64,000 nt of DNA from Metallyticus violacea (GCA_030762175.1 CM060833.1:6265001-6329000), one strand, 5' to 3'. Shown: positions 1 to 11,954, counted from the first letter of the stretch. Program-made: numbers and translations. The notes: generated by a model from the letters alone, not told the origin.

Positions 1-839
1 GGACCATCGTAGTACATCATGTTCGCTTTTATTCCATCTTAAAGAAAGTCCGCAGATCAGCTTTAAGGCTTAATTTACCATAAAAGTGTTTTTTTTTCTT
101 TTTCACCGCTTTTGTGTATTATAAGGGACATTCTACAATTTTTCAGCCTGACCAAGAAAACACAAGATTTAAGATAAACGTTTTGTTTTTTAACATTGTC
201 ATCTTGTAAATCAATAACTTTTGTCCAAGTGTGAAAATTAAGCGTCTGTCTCATCTTCAATCTCATCATTTAAAGTGAATGTTTGATGAAACATTATTTG
301 CATGTCAGAGCTAAACGTTCCATCATTGAGAAAGATGATGGTCATTGTTTCAGGTTGTTGTGCTCGTAGAATATCTTGAAAAAAGGCCAAACTACCAATG
401 CAGAATGTTCCGCAGCATTGCAGGAGTAATTTATCTAAGAAGCTCAGAACAACGAATGATACTTATTCATACTATTTCACAAATAAGCTTAAATACATTG
501 AAATGTTGAATTTTACATATTAGCAAGCCCCGTAACCGTAACTTTAAACTACCTTAAATAACAGCTTAATGATTACAGGCAATGTTAAAGCACGACGCGA
601 ACAGTTTGGAGTTTAGATTTTATTAGTATTATCGAACTGAATGAATGTTGGTTGTTGGTGCGATCAATTGATTCCTGCTCAGAAAATACAATTAGCACCC
701 TGAGAAGGCAAATAAACGTCCATGTGTTAAAAAGCTTACGCTAAAAATTACGATACATTTACATATATACGGCTATGATTAGTTGAAATTCAAAATTCCG
801 TTAAATCTCATTGGTAGAAAGTAAGATAACGTCATAGAG
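1..839. other. AT-rich sequence, no gene recognised
   Basis: Probably intronic or upstream sequence of the calcium channel beta gene. I see no exon with convincing splice sites and no recognisable repeat. A 64-codon minus-strand reading frame at 75-269 has no family resemblance I can name. Confidence 0.4.
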
Positions 840-1177
840 GTGAATTAGTGAAAATAAAAAGTGTTTTTACACCACGATAGTGCCCCTGTGCACACTCGTT
901 AGCTGCAGTAGGGTTGAATTGTTAATACCGACATTATAATCGCCAGATTTGACTCCAATGACATTTTACTTTTTGCAAATCTGAAGAAATGCTTCGTTGA
1001 ATTATATTTTGCAGAGTCAGTAAAATCAGACACAAAGAAGTTAAAATTCCGTTCATCTAAGAATGCTGGGTTAAAGAATGAGTGATTTGAAAGAAAAAGA
1101 TTTCTTTCTCAGGCCAAGAGCTTTCAAATCAACCCTCAAACTGAAGTGTTGCGGTGTATGTCAGGCATTGACACATA
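840..1177 (+). mobile_element. Decayed mariner transposase fragment
   Basis: The plus strand encodes 'FLHHDSAPVHT' near 870-900, the degenerate form of the mariner second-aspartate motif HDNAPVHT. About 75 bases later 'SPDLTPMTFYF' matches the SPDLAPSDFYLF motif around the third aspartate, after a frameshift. Only this catalytic-core part is visible. A younger mariner-A copy abuts it at 1178. Mariner transposases cut and paste DNA at TA dinucleotides; this piece is far too broken to function. Confidence 0.55.
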
Positions 1178-2416
1178 TATGAGGGTAAGTGTATACGTTT
1201 CCGACCTTTCTAGGTATGATAAAGATAAAAACTGCATTTCACTGTTCAGTATAGTTATCCTTTGTTCCAATATACTTCTCACGTCTTTGAATTAACGTTT
1301 CAATCCCCCCCCCCAAATAGTCAGAAGTCTTGTCTGCAAAATGGACATAAACAGCATGCATCACTTCTTCGTCACACTTAAATTTCCGTCCTCGAAGGTC
1401 CTTCTTGAATTTTAAGAAGAAGAAATTGTCACTGGGAGCTAGATCTGGACTGTACGGTGGATGGTCGATCTTCTTGAAGCCACATTTCTTCACAGCTTCC
1501 TTTGCAACAAGAGCTGTGTGCACAGGCGCGTTGTCGTGAAGAAGGCGCACACCACCACTCAGCTTTCCTCGTCTTTTCTCTTTGATGGAAGCACGTAATC
1601 TATGCAGTAGGCCAGCATAGTACTCCCCATTTACTGTAGTGTTCCTCTCCTTGAATTCATTGAAGAGCATTCCTTAACAGTCCCCTAAAGATGGTCTTCT
1701 TGGTTGACTTAGTGACCTTGGCCTTTAGAGGCGGTGCTTCGCCAATTTTACGCCCCTTTGTGATTTACTTTTTAACAAGGAATCATAGTAGAGGACCATG
1801 ATTTCATCTCCTGTAACAATGGTTTGTAGAACTTCTCTCTCGTTGCTATTGTAAACTCCAAAAATGCCTGACACAAATACTCGTTGCAGCTTTTGGACTG
1901 AGGAAAGAAGTCTAGGCACTAACCTTATTCATGTTTAAATGTTCATGAATAATTGGAAGATCTGTTGTTTTAGAAAGACCCAACCTTGCTGCTATTTCTG
2001 TAACTTTAAGTCGCCGGTCTTCCATAATTTCTCCTTCTACAAGAGCGAGCGATGTTTTCAGGAGTGAGCACCTCCAAGGGCCGACTTGCACACTGTTCGT
2101 TTCCAGTGTTTTCTTGACACATTCGAAAACGTTTGGCCCATTCTTTTACGGGGGATGTTTCCCCATACCCACGTTCCAATCGCTGTTTAATTTCATTTGG
2201 AGTAAGTCCTTCTTATGTGAAGAACTTAATAATAGCTCGAAAGTCCATTTTGAACATGTCACAATCTTCTATACATAGCCTTCTTTATTCAACTATATCT
2301 GAACAACTGAACACAAGGGGAGCGTAAGTTACAGGCACAATTATTTACTTAACAGGGTATGACACCAAATAAATAAGCCTTATCTGCAAGACCGGAAACT
2401 TATGTGCCTACCGGTA
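1178..2416 (-). mobile_element. mariner-A copy 1 (DD34D), inactive
   Basis: A nearly full-length mariner of about 1.24 kb on the minus strand. The ends carry related inverted repeats around the core 'ATAAGTTTCCGG' (degraded at the left end to 'TATACGTTTCCGACC'). The C-terminal half reads in one frame at 1239-1670 and contains HDNAPVHT and YSPDLAPSD with 34 residues between the two aspartates, diagnostic of DD34D mariners. The middle part, with 'VTGDE' (first catalytic Asp), is at 1725-1919, and the helix-turn-helix N-terminus follows up to about 2250. Stops and frameshifts separate these blocks. A run of about 12 C near 1306 disrupts the extreme C-terminus. Confidence 0.9.
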
Positions 2417-5313
2417 AATCTTCAATAATAATGAAAGTAAAATGCTGATAGTTTTAGTATTGGTGTTTTTGTTAGAAACGAGGAACAGAATATATAATGC
2501 AACGCACATAATGTCTAATAAGTAATAAAATATATATAGTGGATATAAGCGAGAATGTAATTATCGATGGTTACGAGAAGAACTTATTATCGATAGCTTA
2601 CCTTACGAAAGAAGTGCATATATATGAGTTTAAAAGTTTGTATTTTATATTTTTTACTTTCTTTTGTTCTGCTTATAGTTTCTTTTGGGGGGGGGGGTTT
2701 GAAGGGTGAGATAGGAACAAACTGACGGAAGTTTGAAGGAAACATTTGGTGAGTGACAATTATGGCTGAGATATGTTTTTCAACCTTGTCTTTGTTTATT
2801 AGCTTTTCTTTTAACCTTGATACAGATCCTAGCGCAAAGCGCGTGTACTGTTGGCGTGCCTCATTGCATGTCAAGTGTCACATTTGTCCCGGCAAGTTTG
2901 TGTACCGTCGACAGTTTAAATTTGTCGCATGTTGTTTGGTTTTCCTGGAATCGGCCTTGTTGGACAATGTCCACGCGTAGTACTGAGCTGGCAGCGTATT
3001 TATAGCCACTACCTTTGTATGCCCACGGGCTCGCGGTAACACAACAAGCCGTTGATCTGCTCATCTTTAAGCACCCCTGAGTTGTGAGGGTGAATATCAC
3101 GAGAGGAAAAAAATCCGTTATTATTTATAATTATATGCTTTTGTGCATACTTGGGTTGCTACTATTAGAAAGTACATTTAAATAGGAATAAAATGTTCAT
3201 AAATAAAAAAATTGTAGCGTGAAAAGCTTTAACAATCCATTTCCTGATATTTTTATTTGCGTTTATTGTTTCGTTATCTGAAACTATTCGCAACAAGCCA
3301 CAATCGCGAGTCGGTGGCAATGTAAAAATGATATAAACTTGCAAAACATTCAAATTATAAATTTAACATGAAATGCGCGTCATCTATGGATAGTAACGTT
3401 TACGAATGATTTAGAACGAAACAATTTTAAAGCATGGAAATGCGCAACAATAAACATTTCCCGCCAATCAGCGGCTTCCAGCATGCATTCGACAAATGAA
3501 CGCGGTTGGCCATTTGTTTAGATGTAACGTTGAGTGTTGTTTATAATTTGAGGTTATATTGCGTACTAATGGTACTGTCTGTTCTTATTTGGTTAATTGA
3601 ATACAATATTTGCAGGTATGGTCAAATGTTAACTGGAGTTGTGCTAGAAGTACATTTAATTCCTTTTTATTTTATGTTTTGCTTAATGTTTTCAGTTATA
3701 TACTTACTCGTTTTTTTCTCGTTATACAATCATGGTATTTTCCTCTATTGGTTATGCTTGAACAATTCGATATCATTAACAATTGCTAGAGGAAATTTGT
3801 TGTACAGGCGTACCAACATTGGCATGTATTTCATCGAATCACCTGCTTAATTTTAATTGAAAAGTGCGTGTGTGTGTGTGATATGCCTAGTTTTTATTTA
3901 CAAATTCAAACCTATTAATTTAAATTTAAATAATAATTTTACAATATTCTTACGTTTGGAATGTTAGCTGAACGCAATTCAAGCCTCGACTCATTTATTA
4001 CAAATTGCAATCGAAACATTATTGCGTGTTTTTGTTAGTTATTTTAGCATTAATGTTTTAGAGTTTAGTGATGTTACTTAATTACAGCGTAATAACACTA
4101 AGACTTATTGGCACTTAAAATTACATAGTGTATGTCGCTGCAAAGTCAAGATATCGAATTTGAGCCCAATAATTCATAGTAGTTCTGAACCAGAACGATA
4201 GGCAACAAAGCTAAAGATTTCAATCCCCTTCTTAAAGTTTAAGAACAAATCTAAATGGAACTTAACCCGGCTTAAATCGGCATCTGCAACTTTTTTGCTC
4301 AGAAATCTCTGTAACCAATATTTCATTTTTTTAAGCATGTGTTATAAATGTTTGGAAATAAATCCATATATCCCTATTAATGTAGTTTTTATGTACAAGA
4401 TATCCTGAGATGCACTGCGTGTACAGATAGATAAATGACTTAAAACAAGAACAGTTATGTTTTCTTAAATGATAAATTTAAATTAAACATCAAAATTGAA
4501 ATTTTCAGATAATTTTCAGTGTTTTGTTTTTGTAGTATTGGTCAACATTGTTTTATTTGTTGTGGAATTTAATTGTTGTTTGGTCTTTTCGTCTTGCTGT
4601 TATTTTCTTTCCTTCTTTTCCTCTTTCCATTCCAAATTTAAATATTTTTTCGTATCTTTCGTGTATATTTTTTTCCATTCCCATCCCAATTGTTTGCTGT
4701 TTGTGTACTTACCTCTGTTTATCTGTCTTTAGAACGTTTCCTGTTCTATATTTTCGCTTTATTCGTTGTTTTTCTCATTCACATCTTTCCTACTTTGTTT
4801 TTCTTCTTCTATTCCGCTTTATGTCTTAGAAATAATTGCCTCTTTGTCTGCTTTTATCCATTTATATATTTCTTCTTTTAGCTGTTGAACTATTTGAAGG
4901 CTTCTAACTTCAATTTCTGTTTGTCTGTTACGGAACTATTGTTTAAGACTCTGTCATTTGTTCCGTTAGTTTTGCAATGAAAAAGATGCGTTTAAAATCC
5001 AGAAAACCACAAAAAATAGCAATAAATGTTATGAACATATTCCAGGAAAAGTCAAATAGAACAATATCTATGGTTAACAAAATATTTATTCATAGCAAAT
5101 GTAAGAAATATATTTTGTATTTTGTTTTACTTCTTCTCGCTTTCTCCGTTTCTGTGATTACTAATTTCCCTTCAACATTTTCTTTTTCTTTCTCTTTCTC
5201 TTCTCACTCTTTTACTTTTACCTCCCTGACTTTGTGCTCTATGAGAGATTTCTCTGCAGTTTAACTAACTGTCCGAACGATGGCGGGTGTGTGCACTCTT
5301 ATCATGTGAGCAG
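2417..5313 (+). other. Ca-beta intron sequence upstream of first visible exon
   Basis: This is AT-rich, non-repetitive sequence with pyrimidine-rich stretches (4560-4880 and 5130-5230) and a G run at 2685. The intron ends in CAG at 5311-5313. Reading frames such as 3506-3850 and 4496-4829 are hydrophobic translations of T-rich DNA and show no coding features. No HOOK or SH3 exon of the beta subunit is seen, so those exons should lie upstream of the window. Confidence 0.55.
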
Positions 5314-5548
5314 GTGAAGATTCGGATTCTGTGGGGAATCCCCGGCTGGGAAAGGCGACGCTGACCACACCCCCGGCCAAGGAGAAACGGAAACCCTTCT
5401 TCAAGAAACAAGAGGCCACCGCACCCTATGACGTGGTACCCTCTATGCGGCCGGTTGTACTGGTAGGCCCATCTCTCAAGGGCTACGAGGTCACGGATAT
5501 GATGCAGAAGGCCCTTTTCGACTTCCTCAAGCACCGTTTTGAAGGGCG
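5314..5548 (+). CDS. Ca-beta: Ca-beta exon: end of HOOK, start of guanylate-kinase-like domain
   Basis: The 235-bp exon has 2 bases of a split codon, 77 codons, and 2 bases of the next. It begins after CAG at 5311-5313 and ends before the donor GTAAGC at 5549. The peptide opens with an acidic 'EDSDS' stretch and the Lys-rich '[12 protein letters not shown]' of the HOOK. It then enters the guanylate-kinase-like domain with '[20 protein letters not shown]' and '[16 protein letters not shown]'. The family is the cytosolic beta subunit of high-voltage-activated calcium channels, which binds the I-II loop of the alpha-1 subunit and promotes its surface expression and gating. The sequence is near-identical in kind to insect beta subunits over this domain. 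The frame has no stops, and no competing acceptor fits better. Confidence 0.95.
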
Positions 5549-5825
5549 GTAAGCAATTAACGAATTTTACTTTGTTACCTGTGTTAAATTTATTGCAGCC
5601 ATGTGTGCAAATGTTTGTTTTATTAAAAATACGTGATACTTTTCTATTGCAGATGCTTTTACTTGTTTTGAACATTTAAATTAGTTGCTATAACAGTTCA
5701 TTTCATATAAGGGGCGTTAGGATTTTATAAATACCAAGAAATCTATGCACACATACATTTGCAGGCCGAAGAATTGATACTGGTACTTTATGTGTACGCT
5801 AGATGGCGGTTGTAAGCAGAGTGTA

Positions 5826-6980
5826 TAACAAAAGAACAGTTTCGTTTGTAGTCAAGTGGGGAAAGACGGAAGGCGACTACGATGAACTGCAGAAATTTGT
5901 GGAAGGCGAGTCGGTCCTGGTGGTGTAGTGATAACCATACTTGCCTTCTAAACCCAAGTTCGCAGATTCGAACCCGGCCAGGACCGATGAATTTATTCGG
6001 GCGTAAAATTCCTAAGTATGGCTTCCTTCGGAAGAGAAGTAAAGCCGTGGGTCCCATGTCGTACATTTACGGCACGATAAAGAACCTCAAGCCTGAAAGA
6101 AGAGGCCTCTGAGTAAAATTTATCGGCCGTTACACGCCCTGAGTTGAATGGGACGCTGATGACCTGAGATGTTAAAGAGCGTCCGTAAATAAACCAAATC
6201 AAAGTGGAAGGCGTCAAAACGCAGTACATGGTCAAGAACCCCCTGCACAGAAGACACAAACCGTTTACAACTGAGCCAATGGGTCGCTAGGGGCAGAGAA
6301 GAATGCGAGTCTGGTCTTCCAGGAACATTGAGGTTATGTCTGAATTGATAATGGCTGATAGACGCCTTTGCTAAACTGGAATGTCAGACAGGCCTCGGGC
6401 GCAGAACCCTGCACATCATTAAGATTTGAATATGAAAAATGTGTGTGCATGTTGGGTTCGCGGGAACTTGACAACGGCACAGAAGCTGGTGTGGTGTCAT
6501 GATGTCACTACCACATGGCAGAGAAGAAAGTTCAGCCCATGCAATGGAAACATCCACGGAGTCCCCGGTCCAAGAAATCTCGTGCTGTTTCATCTGCGGA
6601 CACTTCAGACATACTGCTAATGTACTGACTTCCTCAAGGAACGACTGTCAACAGCGAGACCCTTACACAGCAACAGCGAGAGGGGAAGTGGTAGACAGGA
6701 GCGTTCCTCCAACATGACAATGTCCGACCCCACACTGGCGACCGCAAATTTGCCATCGCTTCGTCAGGTTATGTCTTATTCGACAAAATTAGGGATTCAC
6801 TGCAAGGGATAAAAAAAAAATGGTAACAACGAGGAAATTCAGGCAGCTGTCCAAGAGAGGTTGCATACCGCCCCAAAACAGCATGTTGAAGTTACCAGGA
6901 AGATGACAACGGGTATTGAACCATGCTATAAATCATTTCGGAACACCTTTTGTATTTACCGATCATGTTTTAAGTAGTTC
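5826..6980 (+). mobile_element. Decayed mariner (type D), split by a SINE
   Basis: The plus-strand translation gives an N-terminal stretch ('VVKWGKTEGDYDELQKFVEG'), then after the SINE 'IMADRRLC' and 'LNMKNVCACWVRGNLT', matching the mariner linker LxMxKVCARWVPRxLT. Further on are 'LPQGTTVNSE' and 'FLQHDNVRPHT' (6700-6735), matching the region around the second catalytic aspartate. The SINE at 5909-6203 interrupts the 5' part and is bounded by the duplicated decamer GTGGAAGGCG. The 3' limit is uncertain. Several frameshifts make it a dead copy in the first visible Ca-beta intron. Confidence 0.6.
5909..6203 (+). repeat. SINE-1 copy with 10-bp target duplication
   Basis: Full-length member of the main SINE family here. 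The tRNA-like head starts GGTCCTGGTGGTGTAGTG (A box) with a B-box-like GATTCGAACCC, and the acceptor-like ends GGTCCTG/CAGGACC can pair. The body carries 'CCTAAGTATGGCTTCCTTCGG' style sequence and ends GAGCGTCCGTAAATAAACC. The decamer GTGGAAGGCG occurs at 5899-5908 and 6204-6213, a clear target-site duplication. The A box has one change (GTGATAACC). Confidence 0.92.
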
Positions 6981-7169
6981 GGTACAATTAAAGCAGCAGT
7001 ACTCAGAAGTGCGGGCGGTAATGAATTTGCGACATTGATACTTGCTCGATGTCATAGTTAATTTTGAAATTTCACGATATAGGGGAATACATTTAATTTA
7101 ATATTAAAGAACAGGTTTTAGATATAAGCACATAATACTGGGTTACTGGATAAGCATTAGACACGTAAC

Positions 7170-8215
7170 ATTGGCCACTCCTATGAAAAAAAGGTTTGTG
7201 GCTGGATGGAAATGTTTTCATTCATTGGTGTTGCCATTAACGGGTAGAGCCCTGTTATGTTATACATTTTCCTGCAGTTTGTGTTTTAAGCTTGGAAAGT
7301 GTGAAGGTGTGAAGATTCAGAGAGAGCATTTCATGCGATGGTTTTGTACGATTTCAAATGTGACTTCAACGAAACGCAGTCGCTTGAGCGTCTGAAGGGG
7401 GCTTTCTCCTTCACGTGCTACTGTGTTCCGCAGGTTTGGAGAATTTAAAAAGGGCCGGCAGTCTCTTAAAGATGAAGAGACCAACAACTGTAGTGACTGA
7501 GAAGGACATCACCTTAGGGAAGATCCAAGACTGTTCTACAAGGACATTGAGCTGGCATTAGTCGCCCAGCGTTTCAACCATCCTTCATGAACACCTTCAA
7601 GTAAAAAAAAATGTCTTCATGATGGGTGCTCCATTATTTGTCTGAAGGAGAGAAGCGCCACAGGGTGGAAAGTTTAATTTTTGTTCAGATATTGTTACGT
7701 GGTCATGTGGTCTCATGTGGTGGCTCATGTGGTCAAAGTCAATAGGCCAAAGAGTGTGTAAAACAAAATGGTTGCCTCTTTCTTCACAAATGGTCACGTG
7801 GCTACCATTGTGCTCGAAAATCAGAGTGTCACTTCAAAATGGTACACAGAAGTTTGTCTTCCGAAAGTGTTTCAGAAAATTCAAGAATGACGTCCAAAGG
7901 CAGGACTAAGGGGCATTAATGACAATGTATCGCCTCACACCGCTAGTGTAACAATGGAGTTTCTGGAAGGAACTGAAGCAAAACTAATTACTCATCCATC
8001 CTACAGTCCCGACCTGGCACCATGCGATTTCTTCCTGTTCCCTACTGTGAAGAACCGACTTCGAGGTCACCGATTTTCTAGCCCCCAAGAAGCGGTTGCA
8101 GCATACGAGCTATTTGCAGTACCGGAAACTGAGCAGCGTGGATGCTTCTAGAGAATGGAACGCTGCATACAGTGCCGGGGAGAATACTTTGAGAAACTGG
8201 GATAAACAAAAAGTT
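7170..8215 (+). mobile_element. Decayed mariner (type C)
   Basis: The plus strand keeps an N-terminal 'FRRFGEFKKGRQSLKDEET' block near 7430-7480 (the usual end of the mariner helix-turn-helix). The catalytic part at 7918-8150 reads 'NDNVSPHTASVTMEFLEGT' and 'YSPDLAPCDFFLFPTVKNRL', the second and third aspartate regions of a DD34D mariner. The middle is deleted or scrambled, including a small ATGTGGTC-type duplication near 7695-7735. No intact ends were found. It lies inside the Ca-beta intron between the exons at 5.3 and 8.4 kb. Confidence 0.75.
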
Positions 8216-8436
8216 TCTAAGTGTATTCATAATTTATTATGTCAATACTTACATAGTGACCCTTGTAGGTCAATTTCATTAAATAAATACAAAAAATTTA
8301 GTGTTGAAGGTGTATTTTATCCCTTCAAGCACTTTGAAGCAGAGAAAAAGCTTTTTATGTAATCGTAGTCAGACATGAAACATATTCAAGTCAGTGACGC
8401 TAAAGTAATGATCACCACTACCTTGCTGTCTTGCAG

Positions 8437-8701
8437 GATCATCATCACGAGGGTAATGGCTGACATATCACTGGCGAAGCGTTCTCTACTCAACAATCCG
8501 TCCAAGCGTGCGATCATGGAGCGGTCCAACTCCAGATCAACTTGCCTGGCCGAGGTCACTGCGGAGATAGAGCGCATATTCGAGCTGGCTCGAACTCTGC
8601 AGCTAGTCGTGCTGGATTGCGACACAATCAACCACCCTTCTCAGCTTGCCAAGACGTCGCTTGCACCCACCATAGTGTACCTCAAGATATCCTCTCCAAA
8701 G
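8437..8701 (+). CDS. Ca-beta: Ca-beta exon: core of guanylate-kinase-like domain
   Basis: The 265-bp exon starts after TTGCAG at 8431-8436 with one base completing the Arg codon begun at 5547-5548, then 88 codons, ending in phase 0 before the donor GTGAGC at 8702. The peptide includes '[20 protein letters not shown]', the Ser/Arg-rich '[13 protein letters not shown]', '[20 protein letters not shown]' and '[20 protein letters not shown]'. This is the central part of the beta-subunit guanylate-kinase fold. In this family the fold has lost nucleotide kinase activity and serves as the docking module for the alpha-1 interaction domain. The match to insect beta subunits runs the length of the exon and the splice phases agree on both sides. 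Confidence 0.95.
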
Positions 8702-8879
8702 GTGAGCGCACTGGTTCTTCCACACCCTAGAAACGAGCGCTGTTCAATAAACAATTATTTCAATACTTTGCGAAAAGTTTTGTGTTGTCTTTGGGCGAGC
8801 GCCGCTCGTTAGCCGGCCAACCGGATCTCGGTGATTAGCGAGAGGGTAAAACAACCATACAGCAATGCACAACCAATTT

Positions 8880-9245
8880 AATAGACTCATTACTTACCAA
8901 ATTATCAAATAAGGCTTTCAAACTGCCCGCCTTCATTGTCCACATATTTTTGGCATCTCTTTAAGAAATCACTCGCTGTGTTTCATTTTGAGAAATGCGG
9001 ACAATTTCCAAACAACTATTTTCTTTTGAGTTCTTGTGTGGTGTGCAGGTTCGTATTGAACGCGGTATTTTTTAATTTACTCCTGAGATAATAATCGTAT
9101 GCCGTTAAATCGGGGGACCAGGGGGTCACAAATCCCTACTAATAACTCTGTCTTGCGGAAACACATTGTGAATTGCTCTCATGAAATTATTCGCAGTGTG
9201 AGCAGTGGCAGAGTCCTGTTGAAAAAAATGCATGATCACGCTCCC
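8880..9245 (-). mobile_element. Decayed QQDG-type Tc1/mariner transposase fragment
   Basis: On the minus strand, 9235 down to 9050 reads 'FFQQDSATAHTANNFMRAI', 'FPQDRVISRDLWPPGPPDLT' and 'AYDYYLRSKLKN'. This is the catalytic core of the arthropod transposase group with QQDGATxH and WPPRSPDLTPxD motifs. The C-terminus ('KRCQKYVDNEGGQFESL') continues to about 8880. Proline and glycine replacements, frameshifts and stops show it is dead. The N-terminal part may extend towards 9470 but I cannot confirm it. Confidence 0.72.
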
Positions 9246-9833
9246 TGTCGGTTAATTCTCTGAAAAAAGTGGTTAGTCGGTATTTACATAAGTAACAGAA
9301 TCAACTGTATGCTAAAAAAAATTAGTTCTATAATTTTTTCACCACTGAGATAACGCATATGAATCGTACATAAAAATACGCTATGCCGTTGTAAACACAC
9401 GAGGCGTATTACAATTAATGTATATTGTCAAATTAAGAAGCGAGCAACACAACACACACCCGGGAACAGCTACGCTACGACTATGACAGTCAGCAATTCA
9501 ACAAGTAAGCAAGCAGGCAGGCTTGCTACCTGCTCCGCGGCGCGGCAAAATAGTAGGGGCTAGCTCACAGGAAAAAACCCCACGCCATCGCACTGTATCA
9601 TTATTGGCATACTTTCAAGTTCTAAAATTTAACTCTACAATATTTAGCTAGCTTAATGCGTAAGGTACTGGTTTCGTTGTACTCACTTATGGTTCCCTCT
9701 TGTGCAAGGTGAGAAATGTTTAATTCCGCCTAAAACAAAATGCGAGGCGACGAACAATGTGCTGCTCTGAAACTCTGCTTTCGTGTTAACAAATCTTCAT
9801 TTGAGGTCTATGCAATGTTACAGAAGGCCTATG

Positions 9834-10135
9834 TAGTCGGTCCTGGTGGTGTAGTGGTTACTATACTTGCCTCCTACACCCAAGAACGCGGGTTCGAACC
9901 CGGCTAGGACCGATGGATTTTTTCGGGGTAAAAATTCTAAGTATCGCTTCCTTTGGAAGGGAAGTAACGCTGTGGGTCCCGTGTCGTACATTTACGGCAC
10001 GAAAAAAGAACCTCAAGCCTGAAAGAAGAGGCCTCTGAGCAAAATTTGTCGGCCGTTTCACGCCCCGAGTTGAATGGGACGCTAATGACCTGAGATGTTA
10101 AACAGCGTCCATAAATAAATCAATCAAAAAAAAAG
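9834..10135 (+). repeat. SINE-1 copy with 8-bp target duplication
   Basis: Full-length SINE-1 in sense orientation. It has the tRNA-like head GGTCCTGGTGGTGTAGTGG, the B box GGTTCGAACCC and a body ending in CGTCCATAAATAAATC plus an A-rich tail. The octamer GGCCTATG flanks it at 9826-9833 and 10136-10143. It is inserted in mariner-B copy a. Confidence 0.92.
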
Positions 10136-10257
10136 GGCCTATGGAGAGTTTGTTGTTACTTATAGAAGGTTCCCGATCAAACGTACAGGTTTGCATACAG
10201 TTGAAGATGATGTTACAGAAAAATGCGGCGCTTCTTTCAAAGGTAACTGCTGATGAA

Positions 10258-10530
10258 GTCGGTCCTGGTGGTGTAGTGGTAACCATACTTGCCTCTTAAA
10301 CCCAAGATCGCGGGTTCAAACCCGACCAGGATCGACGGGGCGTAAAAATCCTAAGTATGGCTTTCTCCGGAAGGTAAGAAATGCCGTGGATCCCGTGTCG
10401 TACATTTACGGCACAATAAAGAACCTCAAGCCTGAAAGAAGAGACCTCTGAGCAAAATTTGTCGGTCGTTTCACTCCCAGAATTGATTGGGACGCTGATG
10501 ACCTGAGATGTTAAAGAACGTCCGTAAAAT
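10258..10530 (+). repeat. SINE-1 copy with imperfect target duplication
   Basis: Second SINE-1 in mariner-B copy a. The head is GGTCCTGGTGGTGTAGTGG and the B-box region is GGGTTCAAACCC. TGCTGATGAA at 10248-10257 and TGCTAATGAA at 10531-10540 are the probable target-site duplication with one mismatch. The tail lacks a long A run. Confidence 0.9.
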
Positions 10531-11015
10531 TGCTAATGAAATTTGGTACATCATTTCGATCCCGAGGGCAAACAGCAAAGCTCTTTATGGAAATCACCAT
10601 CGTCATCAACGCCAAACAAAGCAAAAGTGGTTGCTTCAGGAGAGAAAGTTATGGTCATCTCATTTTTCGATATTCAAGGAATGGTTTATCAACATGTTGT
10701 ACCTGCACATGCAGGTGTAACTGGGCAATACTACAGAGATGTCCTGAAAACTCTGCAAGTTATATTTCCATGCAACAAGTTGAATGCTGCACCACGCACA
10801 TCGTAAATGTCGTTGCTGAATTTTTGAGAAATATCAATGTGAAATGTGTGTCTCGACCTCTCTAAAGCCCAGATTTATATCCATCTTGACTTTTTCCTTT
10901 TCCTCAAATTAAAGGAACACCTTCTTGGGGAAAATGTCTTTGAACACTGGCAGAAACGCTGCGAGAGGTGCAAGACATCATTTTTTTGAACAGCTCTCGT
11001 TAGTTCATGTCGTGA

Positions 11016-11471
<456 letters not shown>

Positions 11472-11789
11472 TAAATAGTTCAGTATCAACAGTAAAAATA
11501 ACAAACCAAACAGCTGTGTTTTATTTTAACTAGTGTGGTTATACCAAAGGGTGTACGGTACCTCCCAGCGAGGCTACAATTTCGCAGTAGGCCACTGGCC
11601 AGAGCAGAAGTTGATATTTCGATGCCTAGCCTCGCTCATGTGCCTACGCCACCGAGAAAGAGCCTCCCCCTTCAGTTATGTGATCACCTCAGAAGGTACA
11701 CTTCAATTCCTGGCGTCAGGGCAGGAACTTTTCCAAAACAGCAAGCCCTCAGTCACACCTCGCTCAAACACTTTCGACTTTGTAACAGA

Positions 11790-11954
11790 ATGAAATGGGT
11801 GAGCGGAAAATTCGTAGAATTACAATTTCCATCCCGGCATTTGCCTAAGCGGCATGGAAAAACAACAAACACACCCTTAGTCACGATTTCTGACTAATCG
11901 GGCATTGAACCCGAGATCGCACGTGCATTATTTTCTAAGCCACCTCGCTCGATA
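11790..11954 (-). repeat. Partial SINE of a third family
   Basis: Read on the minus strand, this piece begins 'CGAGCGAGGTGGCTTAG' (A-box-like), has a B-box-like GGGTTCAATGCCCG, and continues with 'AAATGCCGGGATGG'. That body sequence is typical of another tRNA-derived insect SINE type. Only one copy is seen in the window and the 3' end is missing. Confidence 0.5.

Larger units (their letters stand above)
9700..10990 (+). mobile_element. mariner-B copy a, interrupted by two SINEs
   Basis: Three mariner blocks are separated by two SINE insertions. The first (about 9700-9833) encodes 'AALKLCFRVNKSSFEVYAML'. The second (10144-10257) encodes 'YGEFVV' in the style of the mariner helix-turn-helix. 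The third (10531-10990) encodes 'VMVISFFDIQGMVYQHVVPA' and 'VTGQYYRDVLKTLQ' followed by a decayed SPDL region. The order and spacing match the other mariner-B copies at 12.5, 15.1 and 27.1 kb. The catalytic HDN motif is missing here. The copy fills most of the intron between the exons at 8.4 and 11.1 kb. Confidence 0.8.

Noticed and set aside
75..269. Minus-strand frame with a coiled-coil look, possibly from a THAP or P-element-like protein
   Set aside because: The resemblance was too weak to name a family, and there were no flanking motifs.
3506..3850. 114-codon open frame as a membrane protein gene
   Set aside because: The hydrophobic translation comes from T-rich DNA. No splice support, no family match, and it lies in a Ca-beta intron.
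5909..5990. tRNA gene from the cloverleaf-like sequence GGTCCTGGTGGTGTAGTG...CAGGACC
   Set aside because: The same sequence recurs a dozen times with an unrelated body and target duplications, so these are SINE heads. None has an intact anticodon stem.
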